DNA from: an uncultured Bacteroidales bacterium
GTDB taxonomy: Bacteria; Bacteroidota; Bacteroidia; Bacteroidales; Bacteroidaceae
DNA: 64,000 nt
Direction: 5' to 3'
Assembly (NCBI GenBank): GCA_902799655.1
Contig: CADCBH010000004.1
Span: 124,001-188,000 of the forward strand
Positions 18,501-27,249 of the stretch are shown here, piece by piece; within the stretch, counting starts at the first letter, position 1, and every line of letters starts with the position of its first letter. Made by a program: the position numbers and the translations under genes. Under the pieces are notes generated by a model. It was given only the letters and a program-made list of their open reading frames with translations. It had not been told where the DNA came from and ran no database searches.

Positions 18501-18973
18501 CCCCTTTCCTCCTCATTGTCAGAATCCTTCAGAGCATTGGTCATAATATCAGCAGCCAACTTGCTATTGACGTAGGTTTTACAATAGTCGTCGAGCGTCA
18601 ATTTATGATCGGGGCTGAAGATTTCCAAGGTTACATAAACATAGCGTCCGTCGCTAGCACGTCGGAACACCGGTAATGCCTTATATACATAATAATCCTT
18701 GGCAATCGTGACTTTGTCATCTGATAATGACACTGTCTTGCCCGAAAACAAAATGTTGAATTCATCACGAGTTGGCACTTTCTTGTCGGCACTGGTCGAG
18801 TTCTCTATCACTTGGACTGCTGCCTCGATCTTGCAAGGCTCAAACATTTTCTTATGATAACGCAGGGAGAGGAGTGTAAGCATGTAGCTACCCCCATCTA
18901 TGGTGACTTTGGTCCCTTCGCTATACTTGATGACGATGTCGCCAATTTTCAATTGTACATGTTGTGGCGTCAT
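15527..18973 (-). CDS. tssI: Type VI secretion spike protein VgrG, copy 1
   Basis: 1148 residues. The gp27-like base occupies ~1-530, with the conserved YNESFFDFVARTANRCGEFF. The gp5-like OB fold follows at ~550-630 (DPLGFGRVCIRYPW, PSEGDEVMVDYENG). Then comes a short beta-stalk with FGEVGINAFTGITISAPNGD and EAGNEVKIVSG. The last ~350 residues are a mostly helical extension ending with the shared GEILFSDK motif. VgrG forms the trimeric puncturing tip on Hcp. The extension resembles no toxin I know, and all three copies share it, so it looks structural or adaptor-binding. Confidence 0.9.
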   Translation of the reverse strand: MTPQHVQLKIGDIVIKYSEGTKVTIDGGSYMLTLLSLRYHKKMFEPCKIEAAVQVIENSTSADKKVPTRDEFNILFSGKTVSLSDDKVTIAKDYYVYKALPVFRRASDGRYVYVTLEIFSPDHKLTLDDYCKTYVNSKLAADIMTNALKDSDNEEERGILTRAGFTSKNVDYTKNLHFLEYLVSEENNKIAKREFIQPYLVQYNESFFDFVARTANRCGEFFYYENGILHLGLEEPASNDNVKNINPDQALTVSYDDSTYSTLLFQNSAQERVYVNGMGVSAGEYAKENFALNDEVPVDEYLINSVTKDSFGDVYKLTCKSGANIFLDVLNSALRASSWTSMVTQLGTKYLDAFTTALSLAKQLNNKGNEAWIKTNDGKDKNQHASEQYDKSTDSVTLYGSLLTKEVKEKNYSYQQNLNAKFYQFVHRGCKEVSEHLVSLNLGATQTTHLLGETVTLSAESNSDDKPLPHYIVVEINEVIKSESQNAQKEDWQIGERVVLSPHYYASIKKGEESDKNTNQDETLELAIPPIILPAVKSAGPQLAYVAENEDPLGFGRVCIRYPWQKEDDPSSPWIRMMVPFAPHDTEDNGGGMYFQPSEGDEVMVDYENGNIERPYVLGSFFTNRTKSPKKRLTSRAPQGERTIASKKGHSIQFDDGDTLSDFMGAVVPALGLVQKYARYVDTGNLEWGADSSLSGGMTLTDRWGFYKISASTTERTINISCPFGEVGINAFTGITISAPNGDISIKGKNVSIEAGNEVKIVSGKFIDEKKKEASDVLAAVAGSAVDSLVGTYLAPVTDFSLFRALADVLLKPISGTMTVKSGRYMLLMAGGGNASIPNKGYSVNGLRKMEEENVDKRKLINTISYINTRVDTWVNEVWTLYNQTQVAAGEYAAKPRLQGPAKQDFLNTLLSQQAEFAIGDNKITFEAAATEAEKNEIITAANGARTAAVTLLTYCTNVRDGKENLVDDEKCFVKELKDVLKKSLPDVMTGIISKSEQFTKDENGVKDSAKVFKRKLFEKLIGKVQVVEQNPTNKTDVVTFSDDNSYADNAKWGKYCTNLAKYAGVTKSALEKIGSAAADAFVDAMTDNLNPVSNWFENKIWDTCKQGEILFSDKSGKTTVSMVNGALSSSPNNDELVDEIKEILKNY

Positions 18974-18993
18974 AATAGATACTATATGTTTTA

Positions 18994-19749
18994 TTAATAA
19001 TCATCTTCGAATCCAGACATCGGGAAGGAGCTTGTAGTCTCCTCATCTTCTTCGAATTCAGACATCTGGTAGGAGCTCTTTGCATCGTTGCCAAGGGCTG
19101 CATCCTCCTCGTCAGTAGCAGCAGCACTGGAGGCTCGCTTGTTACAATAGCGCTTATAGGCCTCTTCGATTTCCTGTTTCTTGTCTTCAATAGTCTGACG
19201 AGCTATTTCCTGATGGTTCTTGAGCGTTTCTGCAAAGCGCTTTTTAGCAGCATCACCATCGACATCAGGCATGGCGAGAAGTGTCTCTGCGAGTTTGGCG
19301 GTATACTTGAGGCGGGTTTCCTCATACTGGGCCTTCACATCCTCATGACAAAGGTCAACCCCCTGGAGCAGTATGTCACGACGGTTTTTGTCGACATAAG
19401 GAACCTCAAGACGTAAATAATGCTGCTCGATACTATCATTATCGACCCTCTGGACTTGAGAGGCAACCTCCATCTTTAACTCTGGATGAACATCGAACAC
19501 AGCCTTGCCGATATCCTTGAGGAATTCTTCATTCTTGGGATATAACTCAAAATGGTCATCATCAGGAATGGCTACGTCAGCAACATCCTCAAGATTGCAT
19601 TCAGCACCATACGCTTCAACCGTCACAGGGATGAGAGCAACGGGATGGGCCTTGACCAACAGGTTGAACGAACGGATGGTCAGCAACCCTGTATAGGCGT
19701 CGAGGACTTTAGCGTACTCGCTATGGAGTTTCTCTATTTCGTATACCAT
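18994..19749 (-). CDS. VgrG-cluster protein with RRF-like pattern, copy A
   Basis: 251 residues upstream of VgrG1 (20-base gap). Same layout as copies B and C: helical start, then LEDVADVAIPDDDHFELYP, DIGKAVFDVHPELKM, YLRLEVPYVDKNRRDILLQG, and a long charged helix EDKKQEIEEAYKRYC. The last ~45 residues are acidic and contain a duplicated motif (SSYQMSEFEEDEE, then SSFPMSGFEDDY), which copies B and C lack. Cytoplasmic by absence of a signal peptide. A role as VgrG loading adaptor is inferred from position. Confidence 0.6.
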   Translation of the reverse strand: MVYEIEKLHSEYAKVLDAYTGLLTIRSFNLLVKAHPVALIPVTVEAYGAECNLEDVADVAIPDDDHFELYPKNEEFLKDIGKAVFDVHPELKMEVASQVQRVDNDSIEQHYLRLEVPYVDKNRRDILLQGVDLCHEDVKAQYEETRLKYTAKLAETLLAMPDVDGDAAKKRFAETLKNHQEIARQTIEDKKQEIEEAYKRYCNKRASSAAATDEEDAALGNDAKSSYQMSEFEEDEETTSSFPMSGFEDDY

Positions 19750-19752
19750 ATC

Positions 19753-21636
19753 TTATAATTCTGAATCTTTAAGTTCTTGTTTCGTGCAGGCTTTAGTAGA
19801 ACCTTTCGCACCGGCGACAGCCATACCGTCGGCCATATTGGGACCAGCGACAGAACTAGAGCCTTTGACATTCTTGGCCTCAATGTCGGTACCGGTAAGC
19901 TTGGAATTGAGGTTGACTTCGCCTTGGATTTTGACACCGCCCTTGCCAGAAACGACTGCTGAGCCTTCAGTGAGGACATCAACACCGGCATCCTTGAGTT
20001 CCACACTGCTCTTAGCACCAAAATCAGGACCAGCAGCCACTGCGTTCTCCTTGTTACTATGAATCAGAGTTTTCTCGTTAGAGATGACATTGACAGTCTT
20101 TGCGGCCATCTTCTTGTTCTTGAAGCCAACATTGATTTGATCGGAAAGCAGCAGCATCTCGCTGTCCTTGGCAACACCCTTATCCTTGAGTTCCTGATGA
20201 ACGACATTATTCTGGTCATCAACCGTCAACTCAGTCTTGTACTCATCGATATCGGAAGATTTCATGGAGATAGCCTTACTATTAACGCAGAACTTACCGC
20301 TTGCCTCGCCTTTCTCGTTATGGGTATTCACCTTGAAATTAGCGGTGCGTACATTAACCTGACTATCGGTCGCGAGCTTCGTCTCCTCAAGCTTGCCATC
20401 CTTCGTAAGATGCATATCAATAGCATCAAAATTAACAATCTTCGACTGGATAATGACAGTGCCAGTGGGAGTGAAGGTGGCCTCATCAATTTCACCCGTT
20501 TCCTTATTGAAAGTCGCCTTCGTATCCAACGTGCCGATGTCGACATTACGCGAATTGATATAGATTCTGCTCTGTGCATCTGTTGGCGGCAACTCGCCAT
20601 TGGTAAGTGCAGAAGTAATCTGAATATTGTTACCTTGTAGTTCAATACCTGCTTTCTCATTCAGACGCCACTGATTGTCACCATCGCGAAGATTCAGCGA
20701 TATCTTCTCTGACTGGATGTTGACAGACGTATCGTGGGCATCCTTCTTGAACTTCTCATCGTCAATCTTGCCGAGTTCCTTATCCTCATTCTCAAGACAT
20801 TTGATACGGCGGTTGACCTCGGCAAGGCGCGTCAGACGGTCAATCATTTCATTGTAGAGCTGGTCGAAATTGCGCGCCACACTTTGCAAAGAAGTATGCA
20901 GTTCATCAATGGCCAATACATTGGCACGGGTAAAATCATCGGTGGCAGAATAAATCTTTTCCCTTTTCAGCGTACTATTAATACCCATCATGATGGGCGC
21001 TATAGAACGCTCAACATCAGCAATATCGGAAGTAAACTGCTTTTGCATCTTGGTGAGCTTCTTTTTGCAGTCTTCGATGGCTTTCTCCTTCTGCTTCTTC
21101 GATTTGACGGCCTGGATGTCGATGGCAGTATCAGCATGCAAAGTGATACCGGGAGCCGAAGGGGCGTCAAGGAATGTAGCGCCGCGACCTTCGGCCTCTT
21201 TGGGATTCTGGCTATCAAAAACGATATTGCGGGCTACCTGGGTGATAGAAGAGGTAGAGCCTACTATACTGGCAATGCCGTCAATGCCCGGATTGGCTGC
21301 GACCTCGTTGATGCGAGGAGCTGTGATGTTCACATTACCACCTTCACTGACGCCATCGACATTGATGCCAGTACCACATATCCTGACATGACCTCCACCT
21401 TTATAGTCACCATTGCGGTCGACATGACCGATGATAATCTCTGGAGCAGAAATCACGATACGCTTCTTGTCCCACAGATATTGACCTTCGTTGAGCTGGT
21501 TCATGATGTCACTTTTCACCTGCATGACTTCATTGCGGGCATGCGAGACCTCATCGAGCGTCGCATCAAGTTTAGCTTTGAATTCATCTGCAATAGCCAA
21601 CCACTCTTCAAATATATTGTCTTTTGTATATGCCAT
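19753..21636 (-). CDS. VgrG-associated beta-repeat/coiled-coil protein, copy B
   Basis: 627 residues, full-length paralogue of the proteins at 13610-15514 and 27250-29148. Same order: N-terminal helix, IVISAPEIIIGHV strand region, NPGIDG motif, coiled coil with NVLAIDELHTSL, second strand-rich region (SQVNVRTANFKVNT), and C-terminal LTGTDIEAKNVKGS plus NMADGM. 23 bases behind VgrG2 and 3 bases before the RRF-like copy A. Family and biochemical role unknown. Confidence 0.65.
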   Translation of the reverse strand: MAYTKDNIFEEWLAIADEFKAKLDATLDEVSHARNEVMQVKSDIMNQLNEGQYLWDKKRIVISAPEIIIGHVDRNGDYKGGGHVRICGTGINVDGVSEGGNVNITAPRINEVAANPGIDGIASIVGSTSSITQVARNIVFDSQNPKEAEGRGATFLDAPSAPGITLHADTAIDIQAVKSKKQKEKAIEDCKKKLTKMQKQFTSDIADVERSIAPIMMGINSTLKREKIYSATDDFTRANVLAIDELHTSLQSVARNFDQLYNEMIDRLTRLAEVNRRIKCLENEDKELGKIDDEKFKKDAHDTSVNIQSEKISLNLRDGDNQWRLNEKAGIELQGNNIQITSALTNGELPPTDAQSRIYINSRNVDIGTLDTKATFNKETGEIDEATFTPTGTVIIQSKIVNFDAIDMHLTKDGKLEETKLATDSQVNVRTANFKVNTHNEKGEASGKFCVNSKAISMKSSDIDEYKTELTVDDQNNVVHQELKDKGVAKDSEMLLLSDQINVGFKNKKMAAKTVNVISNEKTLIHSNKENAVAAGPDFGAKSSVELKDAGVDVLTEGSAVVSGKGGVKIQGEVNLNSKLTGTDIEAKNVKGSSSVAGPNMADGMAVAGAKGSTKACTKQELKDSEL

Positions 21637-21659
21637 AATCTATATACTATAGTCATCAG

Positions 21660-24600
21660 TTACAATTTGGCCAACAGCGACTTGATCTGTTCGGTAAATC
21701 CATCCTCATTGGTCTTGTGGTTCAGACCACCGTTCTCGAAGTTCATCGTCTCAGAACCTTCCTTATCGGAGAAGAGAATCTCACCATGCTGAAAATCGCT
21801 CCACGCCTTTCTGTCGGAGAGGGCTCGCAAGGCATTGACATTATCACGTGTCATCGCACGTGCATTATCGAATGCTTCCTTGGCGAAGCGGGTGACTGCC
21901 CCCATCTTTCCATCAACGCTCTTACCCGTCCATATTTCCAAGCACTGAATAAAGTTAGCCCATTCGCCGGCATTGCTGAAGCTATCGTATGAGCCCAAAG
22001 TCGTTTTGGCTGTCGACTCAACGGCCTTCGTCTCCTTGATGAGATGGAAAGCCAACATGCGCTTGTATTGGGAGCTAAGGAGCAGGAAACTGGTCGGTTC
22101 GGATGCAAATTTCTCTATTCCATCTGCGATATCGCTGATGGCCTGCGGACAGTTTTTGGCTAATACCTTCTTCAACGTCGAGGTACACTTGCGCTTATCA
22201 TCTTTAGGAATGTCCTTATTGCCACTCTTGATATCCTTGCAATAATTCTGCAGAGCCTTGACAGCATCGAAGAGTGAAGAGGCTATGTTACTACAACGTC
22301 CTTTATCGGCGTTATCAGTGCCGTCCTCAAATTTCAGTATGCTATGATCGTAGGCAGCATCACTAAAGCACTTGCTAACAAAATTGTCTGCTGTCGGCTC
22401 TTGAATGACAGAACCACGATAGGCCGCCAACTTACTGAGGCAATCGGAATATTGGGAATAGATGCTATCAGTCCATTTGTCTACTACGGAATCAATCAGC
22501 ATGATGGTATTGGACACGCGAATGCGTTCATCGACGACAGTATTGAAGATTCCCTTACCTGCTTCCGTTGTAGTACCTTTCAGTCCGGTAAGGGTATAGG
22601 CTTTATTAGGAATCATGGCATGACCCTTACCTGCCTCGATGCACATATAGCGATTAGATTTGATGGTCATGTTGCCTGCAATGGGTTTCAGCAACGTCTC
22701 GATAACGCTACGCACCAAGGTGAGATCGACCAGTTTGGCTAGCGTCTTTTCGACAGTAGCCTTGGCAATACCCATCAGGATGAGATCGCGTCCGATGCTT
22801 TCACCCTTAGGCACATTCAGACCTGACACCATCTTTATCTCGTTACCAGCTTCAAGCGTGATATTCTTACCAGCAATCTTAACGTCGCCACAGGGGGCAT
22901 TGATTGTAATGCCGGTAAAGGCGTTGAGACCGACACTGCCAAAGGGTGAATCAATTTTGATAGTACGGTTAGTGGTGGAACAGGATATATTGTAGATGCC
23001 CCACTTGTCTTTGATTGCCATACCGCCCGAGAAACATGAATTCATACCCTTGTCGAATCGCGTAAAACCAAGTTGATTGGTAAGAGGTTTAAGGAGATCA
23101 AGACCAGGAAGAGCACTGCGCAGGAAATCCTCGGCATTACCATTGTCGTCGAACTGTATGCAGTGGCCTTTGCGCGAAGCAATGGTCAGCAAGTCGCCAG
23201 GCTCCTTCTCGTGATTTGAAGGACTCCAAGAATGGAATACAGAACCACTACGAGGTGCCTTGGCACGTCGGGTGTAAAGGGCACCTATCACATAGGGATG
23301 CTCAATGTTGCCCCCCTCATAACCTACCAACACTTCGTCGCCCACGCACTGCTGGAAATAGAATCCACCACCATTATCCTCGGTAGTGTTAGGCGCATAG
23401 GGCGTCGTCATACGTATCCAGGGCGATGAGTCATCATCCTTCTTCTGCCAGGGATAGCGGATGCATACGCGTCCGAAGCCCTCAGGATCCTTCGACTCAG
23501 CCACATAGGCACGCTGAGGCTCAGACTTTCTAACCAACGGACACATGATGGGCGGACAAGGCAGTGATACTTCAACATCGTCAGTCTCCGAGAACATCTT
23601 GGTCTTGGTGTAATAAAGCGGTGCCAGCACCAATTGCTGTCCAGGAAAGGAATTATTCGTTCCGTCAGACTTGACCGTTTCAATAATCTCGACAACGATA
23701 TATCTGGGTAATTGAGAAAGCTTTGACGTTGAACTATTGTCGTTCTTTTCAAGCTGACGTACGCTCTCGAAAGTCACGCGCTGACCCAACTTATAGGTAG
23801 TATTCTTTGTGCCTAAATCGATGCGAATAAGATGTTGACCGACGGTCTGGCATCCCTTGGAGACAAAACGGAAGAAAGTTTCGTCCAAATTCTGACGATA
23901 CTCCTGATTGAGCGCCTTACTCTCCTTGGTAAGCAGCGAACCATAAAGGGTGGCCGTATAGTTACTCTTGTCGTATTGCTCGCTAGCATGACTCTGTTTG
24001 CCGTTGCCATCACTGTCGAGTACCCACTGGGCGTTGCCAATCTTGTTCTTCGTCTTAGCCTGGCCTTTGGCAAAAAAGACCATAGGGATGGCCAAACCTG
24101 CCACATAAGCCACGGCTCCAGCAATACCACCTGTGAGTAGGGAACCCATCAGTTCAGGAATGGCCTTCCATTTGGAAGGCACCAGTTCCTCAAGGAACGA
24201 GGAAAATTGATTCTTTTGGAAATTCATTCCGAAGAACTCGTCGAACGTCACCTCGTTGCGATAGGCATAATCGGCAGAAGTATAGCTGCCAGCTTTGTCG
24301 CCCATACCATTGACAGAGAAGTCTGCGACATCGACAACAGAAGGAGCAACCTCTTCGTAGCCAAACGAAAGTGCCTCGTCCTTGTTGATATCAACACGTC
24401 TATGGTTAGGAGTCGTGTCTTGTACCTCATAGTCATCAAGACCCAGATGCAAGATATCGTCCTCGTAATAGAAGTACTCACCGCAACGGTTAGCCGTACG
24501 AGCCATGAAGTCAAAGAAGCTCTCGTTATACTGTACCAAATAGGGATGGATGAACTCGCGGGACTTCACTTTTTTCGTAGAATCTGACTCTGTCTGGTCT

Positions 24601-25127
24601 TCATAGAGATAGTTGAGAAAGCGCAGCTTGCTGATATCCACCGCATCTTCAATGAACCCTACTTCATGAGCTATGCCTTTTTTAACAGCATCCATCAGAA
24701 TATCTGCACCCAATTTCTTATTCACATACGCCCGACAATACTTGTCGAGTGTCAGTTTATGATCCGGGCTAAATATCTCCAATTTGATATAGACATACTG
24801 GCCATCACTGGCACGACGAAACATAGGTTGTACCTTGTAGACATAGTAGTACTGAGCGACATAACTCACGTCATCATACAGTGTTACCAACTTGTCCAGA
24901 AACAGTTTGTTAACGGCCTCGCATGAAGGTACACTCTTGTCGGCACTGGTCGAAGCTTCCTGCAACTGTAAGGAAACTTCAATCTTTCCTGGCTGGAACA
25001 TCTTCTTGTGATAACGCAAAGAGAGGAGGGTGAGTCGGTAATCTCCACCTCCTACTTTGACAGACGTTTCTTCACTGTACTTAATGTTGATGTCGCCAAT
25101 AGTTAAAACACACTGTTGGGCCTTCAT
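21660..25127 (-). CDS. tssI: Type VI secretion spike protein VgrG, copy 2
   Basis: 1155 residues with the same architecture as copies 1 and 3: gp27-like base with YNESFFDFMARTANRCGEYF, OB fold (DPEGFGRVCIRYPW, VGDEVLVGYEGG), beta-stalk (FGSVGLNAFTGITINAPCGD, EAGNEIKMVSG) and helical C-terminal region ending HGEILFSDKEG. Its middle region holds a hydrophobic stretch (LLTGGIAGAVAYVAGLAIPM) not obvious in the other two. It might bury in the trimer or aid membrane passage; this is speculation. Forms a cassette with RRF-like copy B upstream and beta-repeat copy B downstream. Confidence 0.9.
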   Translation of the reverse strand: MKAQQCVLTIGDINIKYSEETSVKVGGGDYRLTLLSLRYHKKMFQPGKIEVSLQLQEASTSADKSVPSCEAVNKLFLDKLVTLYDDVSYVAQYYYVYKVQPMFRRASDGQYVYIKLEIFSPDHKLTLDKYCRAYVNKKLGADILMDAVKKGIAHEVGFIEDAVDISKLRFLNYLYEDQTESDSTKKVKSREFIHPYLVQYNESFFDFMARTANRCGEYFYYEDDILHLGLDDYEVQDTTPNHRRVDINKDEALSFGYEEVAPSVVDVADFSVNGMGDKAGSYTSADYAYRNEVTFDEFFGMNFQKNQFSSFLEELVPSKWKAIPELMGSLLTGGIAGAVAYVAGLAIPMVFFAKGQAKTKNKIGNAQWVLDSDGNGKQSHASEQYDKSNYTATLYGSLLTKESKALNQEYRQNLDETFFRFVSKGCQTVGQHLIRIDLGTKNTTYKLGQRVTFESVRQLEKNDNSSTSKLSQLPRYIVVEIIETVKSDGTNNSFPGQQLVLAPLYYTKTKMFSETDDVEVSLPCPPIMCPLVRKSEPQRAYVAESKDPEGFGRVCIRYPWQKKDDDSSPWIRMTTPYAPNTTEDNGGGFYFQQCVGDEVLVGYEGGNIEHPYVIGALYTRRAKAPRSGSVFHSWSPSNHEKEPGDLLTIASRKGHCIQFDDNGNAEDFLRSALPGLDLLKPLTNQLGFTRFDKGMNSCFSGGMAIKDKWGIYNISCSTTNRTIKIDSPFGSVGLNAFTGITINAPCGDVKIAGKNITLEAGNEIKMVSGLNVPKGESIGRDLILMGIAKATVEKTLAKLVDLTLVRSVIETLLKPIAGNMTIKSNRYMCIEAGKGHAMIPNKAYTLTGLKGTTTEAGKGIFNTVVDERIRVSNTIMLIDSVVDKWTDSIYSQYSDCLSKLAAYRGSVIQEPTADNFVSKCFSDAAYDHSILKFEDGTDNADKGRCSNIASSLFDAVKALQNYCKDIKSGNKDIPKDDKRKCTSTLKKVLAKNCPQAISDIADGIEKFASEPTSFLLLSSQYKRMLAFHLIKETKAVESTAKTTLGSYDSFSNAGEWANFIQCLEIWTGKSVDGKMGAVTRFAKEAFDNARAMTRDNVNALRALSDRKAWSDFQHGEILFSDKEGSETMNFENGGLNHKTNEDGFTEQIKSLLAKL

Positions 25128-25151
25128 AATGGTATCGACTAAAGGAGCATC

Positions 25152-25835
25152 TTATTTCTTACCGCGGAAGGAACTTTTAGCACTGTCGTTATGAGCAGCA
25201 CTCTGGTTGAGTACAGAGGCACTATTGGACTGATTTTCACAATAGCGCTGGTAGGCCTCGGCAATCTCCTTCTTCTTGTCTTCAACAATGGTATTGATCA
25301 TCTTCTTGAAATTGTCGGAGATAGAGTCGAACTTATCTTGGGCTTCATCAACATCCTGACGCGAACAGCCTCGCATCTCGTTCTTCATCTTCAGGGCATA
25401 TTTCTGTTTGGCAGTGTCCCCCTGAGTCTTGCACTCATTGAAGAAGACCTCAACGCCGTTGTTAAGCACATCACGACGGTCCTTGTTGACTTCAGGCATC
25501 GTGAAACGCAAATAGCGGTAGTCCTTGCCGTTATCAAGCTTTGCCTTTTCCTCACTCATCTTAAACTCTGGATGAATTTCCATAATGCCTTTACTGATAG
25601 GGAGCATCAAGTCTTCGTGCAAAGGATAGACATCCAACTGATCTTCAGCACGTATGCCAACTTTGGCCACTTGCTCAATTTTCATCTCCTGACCTCTTAC
25701 TTTAATGACTGCTGGAAGCAGGCAAGACGGGTCGGCCTTCACACAGAGGTTTATCAAACGGAAGCAAAATAATCCGGTATAACCTCCAAGTACGTTTTCG
25801 TACTCGCTGAGAACTATTTCAAGATCTAGTTTCAT
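25152..25835 (-). CDS. VgrG-cluster protein with RRF-like pattern, copy B
   Basis: 227 residues, 24 bases upstream of VgrG2. The clearest of three paralogues for resemblance to ribosome recycling factor. Where RRF has G-x-P-T-P-L-x-Q-L-A-x-V, this has GQEMKIEQVAKVGI. Then come LDVYPLHEDLMLPISKGIM, YRYLRFTMPEVNKDRRDVL for RRF's IRVPLPPLTEERRKDL, and a final helix EDKKKEIAEAYQRY. The arginine-rich rRNA-contact helix of true RRF (VRNVRRDA) is not conserved. Fold similarity is my inference from pattern; a ribosomal role is unlikely. Confidence 0.6.
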   Translation of the reverse strand: MKLDLEIVLSEYENVLGGYTGLFCFRLINLCVKADPSCLLPAVIKVRGQEMKIEQVAKVGIRAEDQLDVYPLHEDLMLPISKGIMEIHPEFKMSEEKAKLDNGKDYRYLRFTMPEVNKDRRDVLNNGVEVFFNECKTQGDTAKQKYALKMKNEMRGCSRQDVDEAQDKFDSISDNFKKMINTIVEDKKKEIAEAYQRYCENQSNSASVLNQSAAHNDSAKSSFRGKK

Positions 25836-25857
25836 ATTTATATGTTTTTAATTATTA

Positions 25858-27237
25858 TTATTTCATCTGGATCAAAACATCGGTCAGCTGGTTTCCTAAC
25901 GGTTTGACGCTGGCCTTCCTATCCTTATGTTTGGGACTGCTCAGACGCACGACATAGGTACGATTGATAGGCAGTCCAGTGATAATGCAGGGTGTAACAC
26001 CCATGGGGATGTTGTCGATATAGATGCTTGCCCCTTCGATATTGCTATGAATGTTGAGCATGGCGACACTGGTCTCTGGAACAGCAAGATTCACCTCCTG
26101 AGGGAAACTGTCGGAGATCCACAAAGATGTGGCAACCGACTCGATGCTATCCTTTCTGGTGGTCACCAGATGGTAGCCGCCATCGAGTTTACCGCTCCAC
26201 TGTCCGCGTCCCTTGGGTTCACGATCTACCAATATCTCTATATTGGCATCCGAGGTTATTAAGGTCACAGGGGCCTCTATCACTGGTGTGCTGGCCATCG
26301 CCTTGGCAGAAGCGGATAAGGGGGCTGCCGTTGATGACGATGTCGTCGTTGTTGTTGCTGGCAGTACTTTCTGCTGAGGTGTTACTGCTACTGGAGTCGT
26401 CGGCTTCAGTGGATGCAAGTGGAAATCCTTGCGGGTCAGTGTGACAACCTTCTTCTCAGCAGGTGACAGACTGATGGTCTCATCATAGCAGCAAGCCGTT
26501 CCAAGGAATACCGACAGGCGATGGTTGCCTGCCATCAGTCGCTGACTGGTTGCTTCGCCCTTTCCTATGGATTTGCCGTCAATATGGATGTCACCAGTGG
26601 GCCACTCTGTTCTGACTGTCAGGAAAGAATACTGGGGTTGCAGCTTGACATCGATGGTCATCTTTGCCGAATCGGCCAACTGGAAAGAATCGGCAACACT
26701 CTCATAGAAAGGAGCCTCAACCTGATAGGTGTGCGATCCGAGGGCCAGATAGAAGGAAGGATTGGTTCCTCGTACCAGAGTGACGGTAGAGTCGACATGT
26801 ACGATGGCATTCTCTGGTGAAACCTTGAAGACGACCCACTGTTTCTGCAACTTATACTCCTTGGTAGCATCAACAGCAATCAAACGCGCCTTATAGTGCT
26901 TCTTGCGCTTGAGGTACTTGACAGGAACACGCCATGTGTATTGTCCGTAAGTAGCGTGTTTAATGGTAATATGGCGGGTCTTGGTAGGCACCTTCACCGT
27001 GATGATGCCATCGCCCTCCTCTACCTCGGCAGGCTCTTTGCCATTGGCCGTGAAAGTAAAGCCTTTCTCTTCAGTCATGAAGTCGATGATGGCTTTCTGC
27101 TTGTCAACGGTCACCTTGGAACGTTTCCAGAAAGGTCGCTTCAGACGAGTGAAATCCTCCACCGTCATCTGCTGTGCCTGTGTGGTCGCTACCATCCAGA
27201 GCGCCAGCATCATTACGACCCATCTTCTGAACGTCAT
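25858..27237 (-). CDS. Secreted PEGA-domain protein in the VgrG cluster
   Basis: 459 residues with a signal peptide (MTFRRWVVMMLALWMVATTQ, cleavage near AQA/Q). It contains several PEGA-type beta modules, for example TGDIHIDGKSIGKGEATSQ near residue 215 and GASIYIDNIPMGVTPCIITG near 405. A Thr/Ser/Pro-rich linker lies at ~285-325. PEGA domains are small surface or cell-wall-associated sandwiches. An exported protein inside a run of cytoplasmic spike genes is unexpected. It might act at the periplasmic face of the T6SS or be unrelated cargo. 12 bases separate it from the beta-repeat gene upstream. Confidence 0.7.
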   Translation of the reverse strand: MTFRRWVVMMLALWMVATTQAQQMTVEDFTRLKRPFWKRSKVTVDKQKAIIDFMTEEKGFTFTANGKEPAEVEEGDGIITVKVPTKTRHITIKHATYGQYTWRVPVKYLKRKKHYKARLIAVDATKEYKLQKQWVVFKVSPENAIVHVDSTVTLVRGTNPSFYLALGSHTYQVEAPFYESVADSFQLADSAKMTIDVKLQPQYSFLTVRTEWPTGDIHIDGKSIGKGEATSQRLMAGNHRLSVFLGTACCYDETISLSPAEKKVVTLTRKDFHLHPLKPTTPVAVTPQQKVLPATTTTTSSSTAAPLSASAKAMASTPVIEAPVTLITSDANIEILVDREPKGRGQWSGKLDGGYHLVTTRKDSIESVATSLWISDSFPQEVNLAVPETSVAMLNIHSNIEGASIYIDNIPMGVTPCIITGLPINRTYVVRLSSPKHKDRKASVKPLGNQLTDVLIQMK

Positions 27238-27249
27238 GCCTATAGGGTA

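Noticed and set aside
25152..25835. Housekeeping ribosome recycling factor (frr)
   Set aside because: Three diverged copies in a VgrG cluster, altered rRNA-contact residues and extra tails are not compatible with the single essential frr gene.
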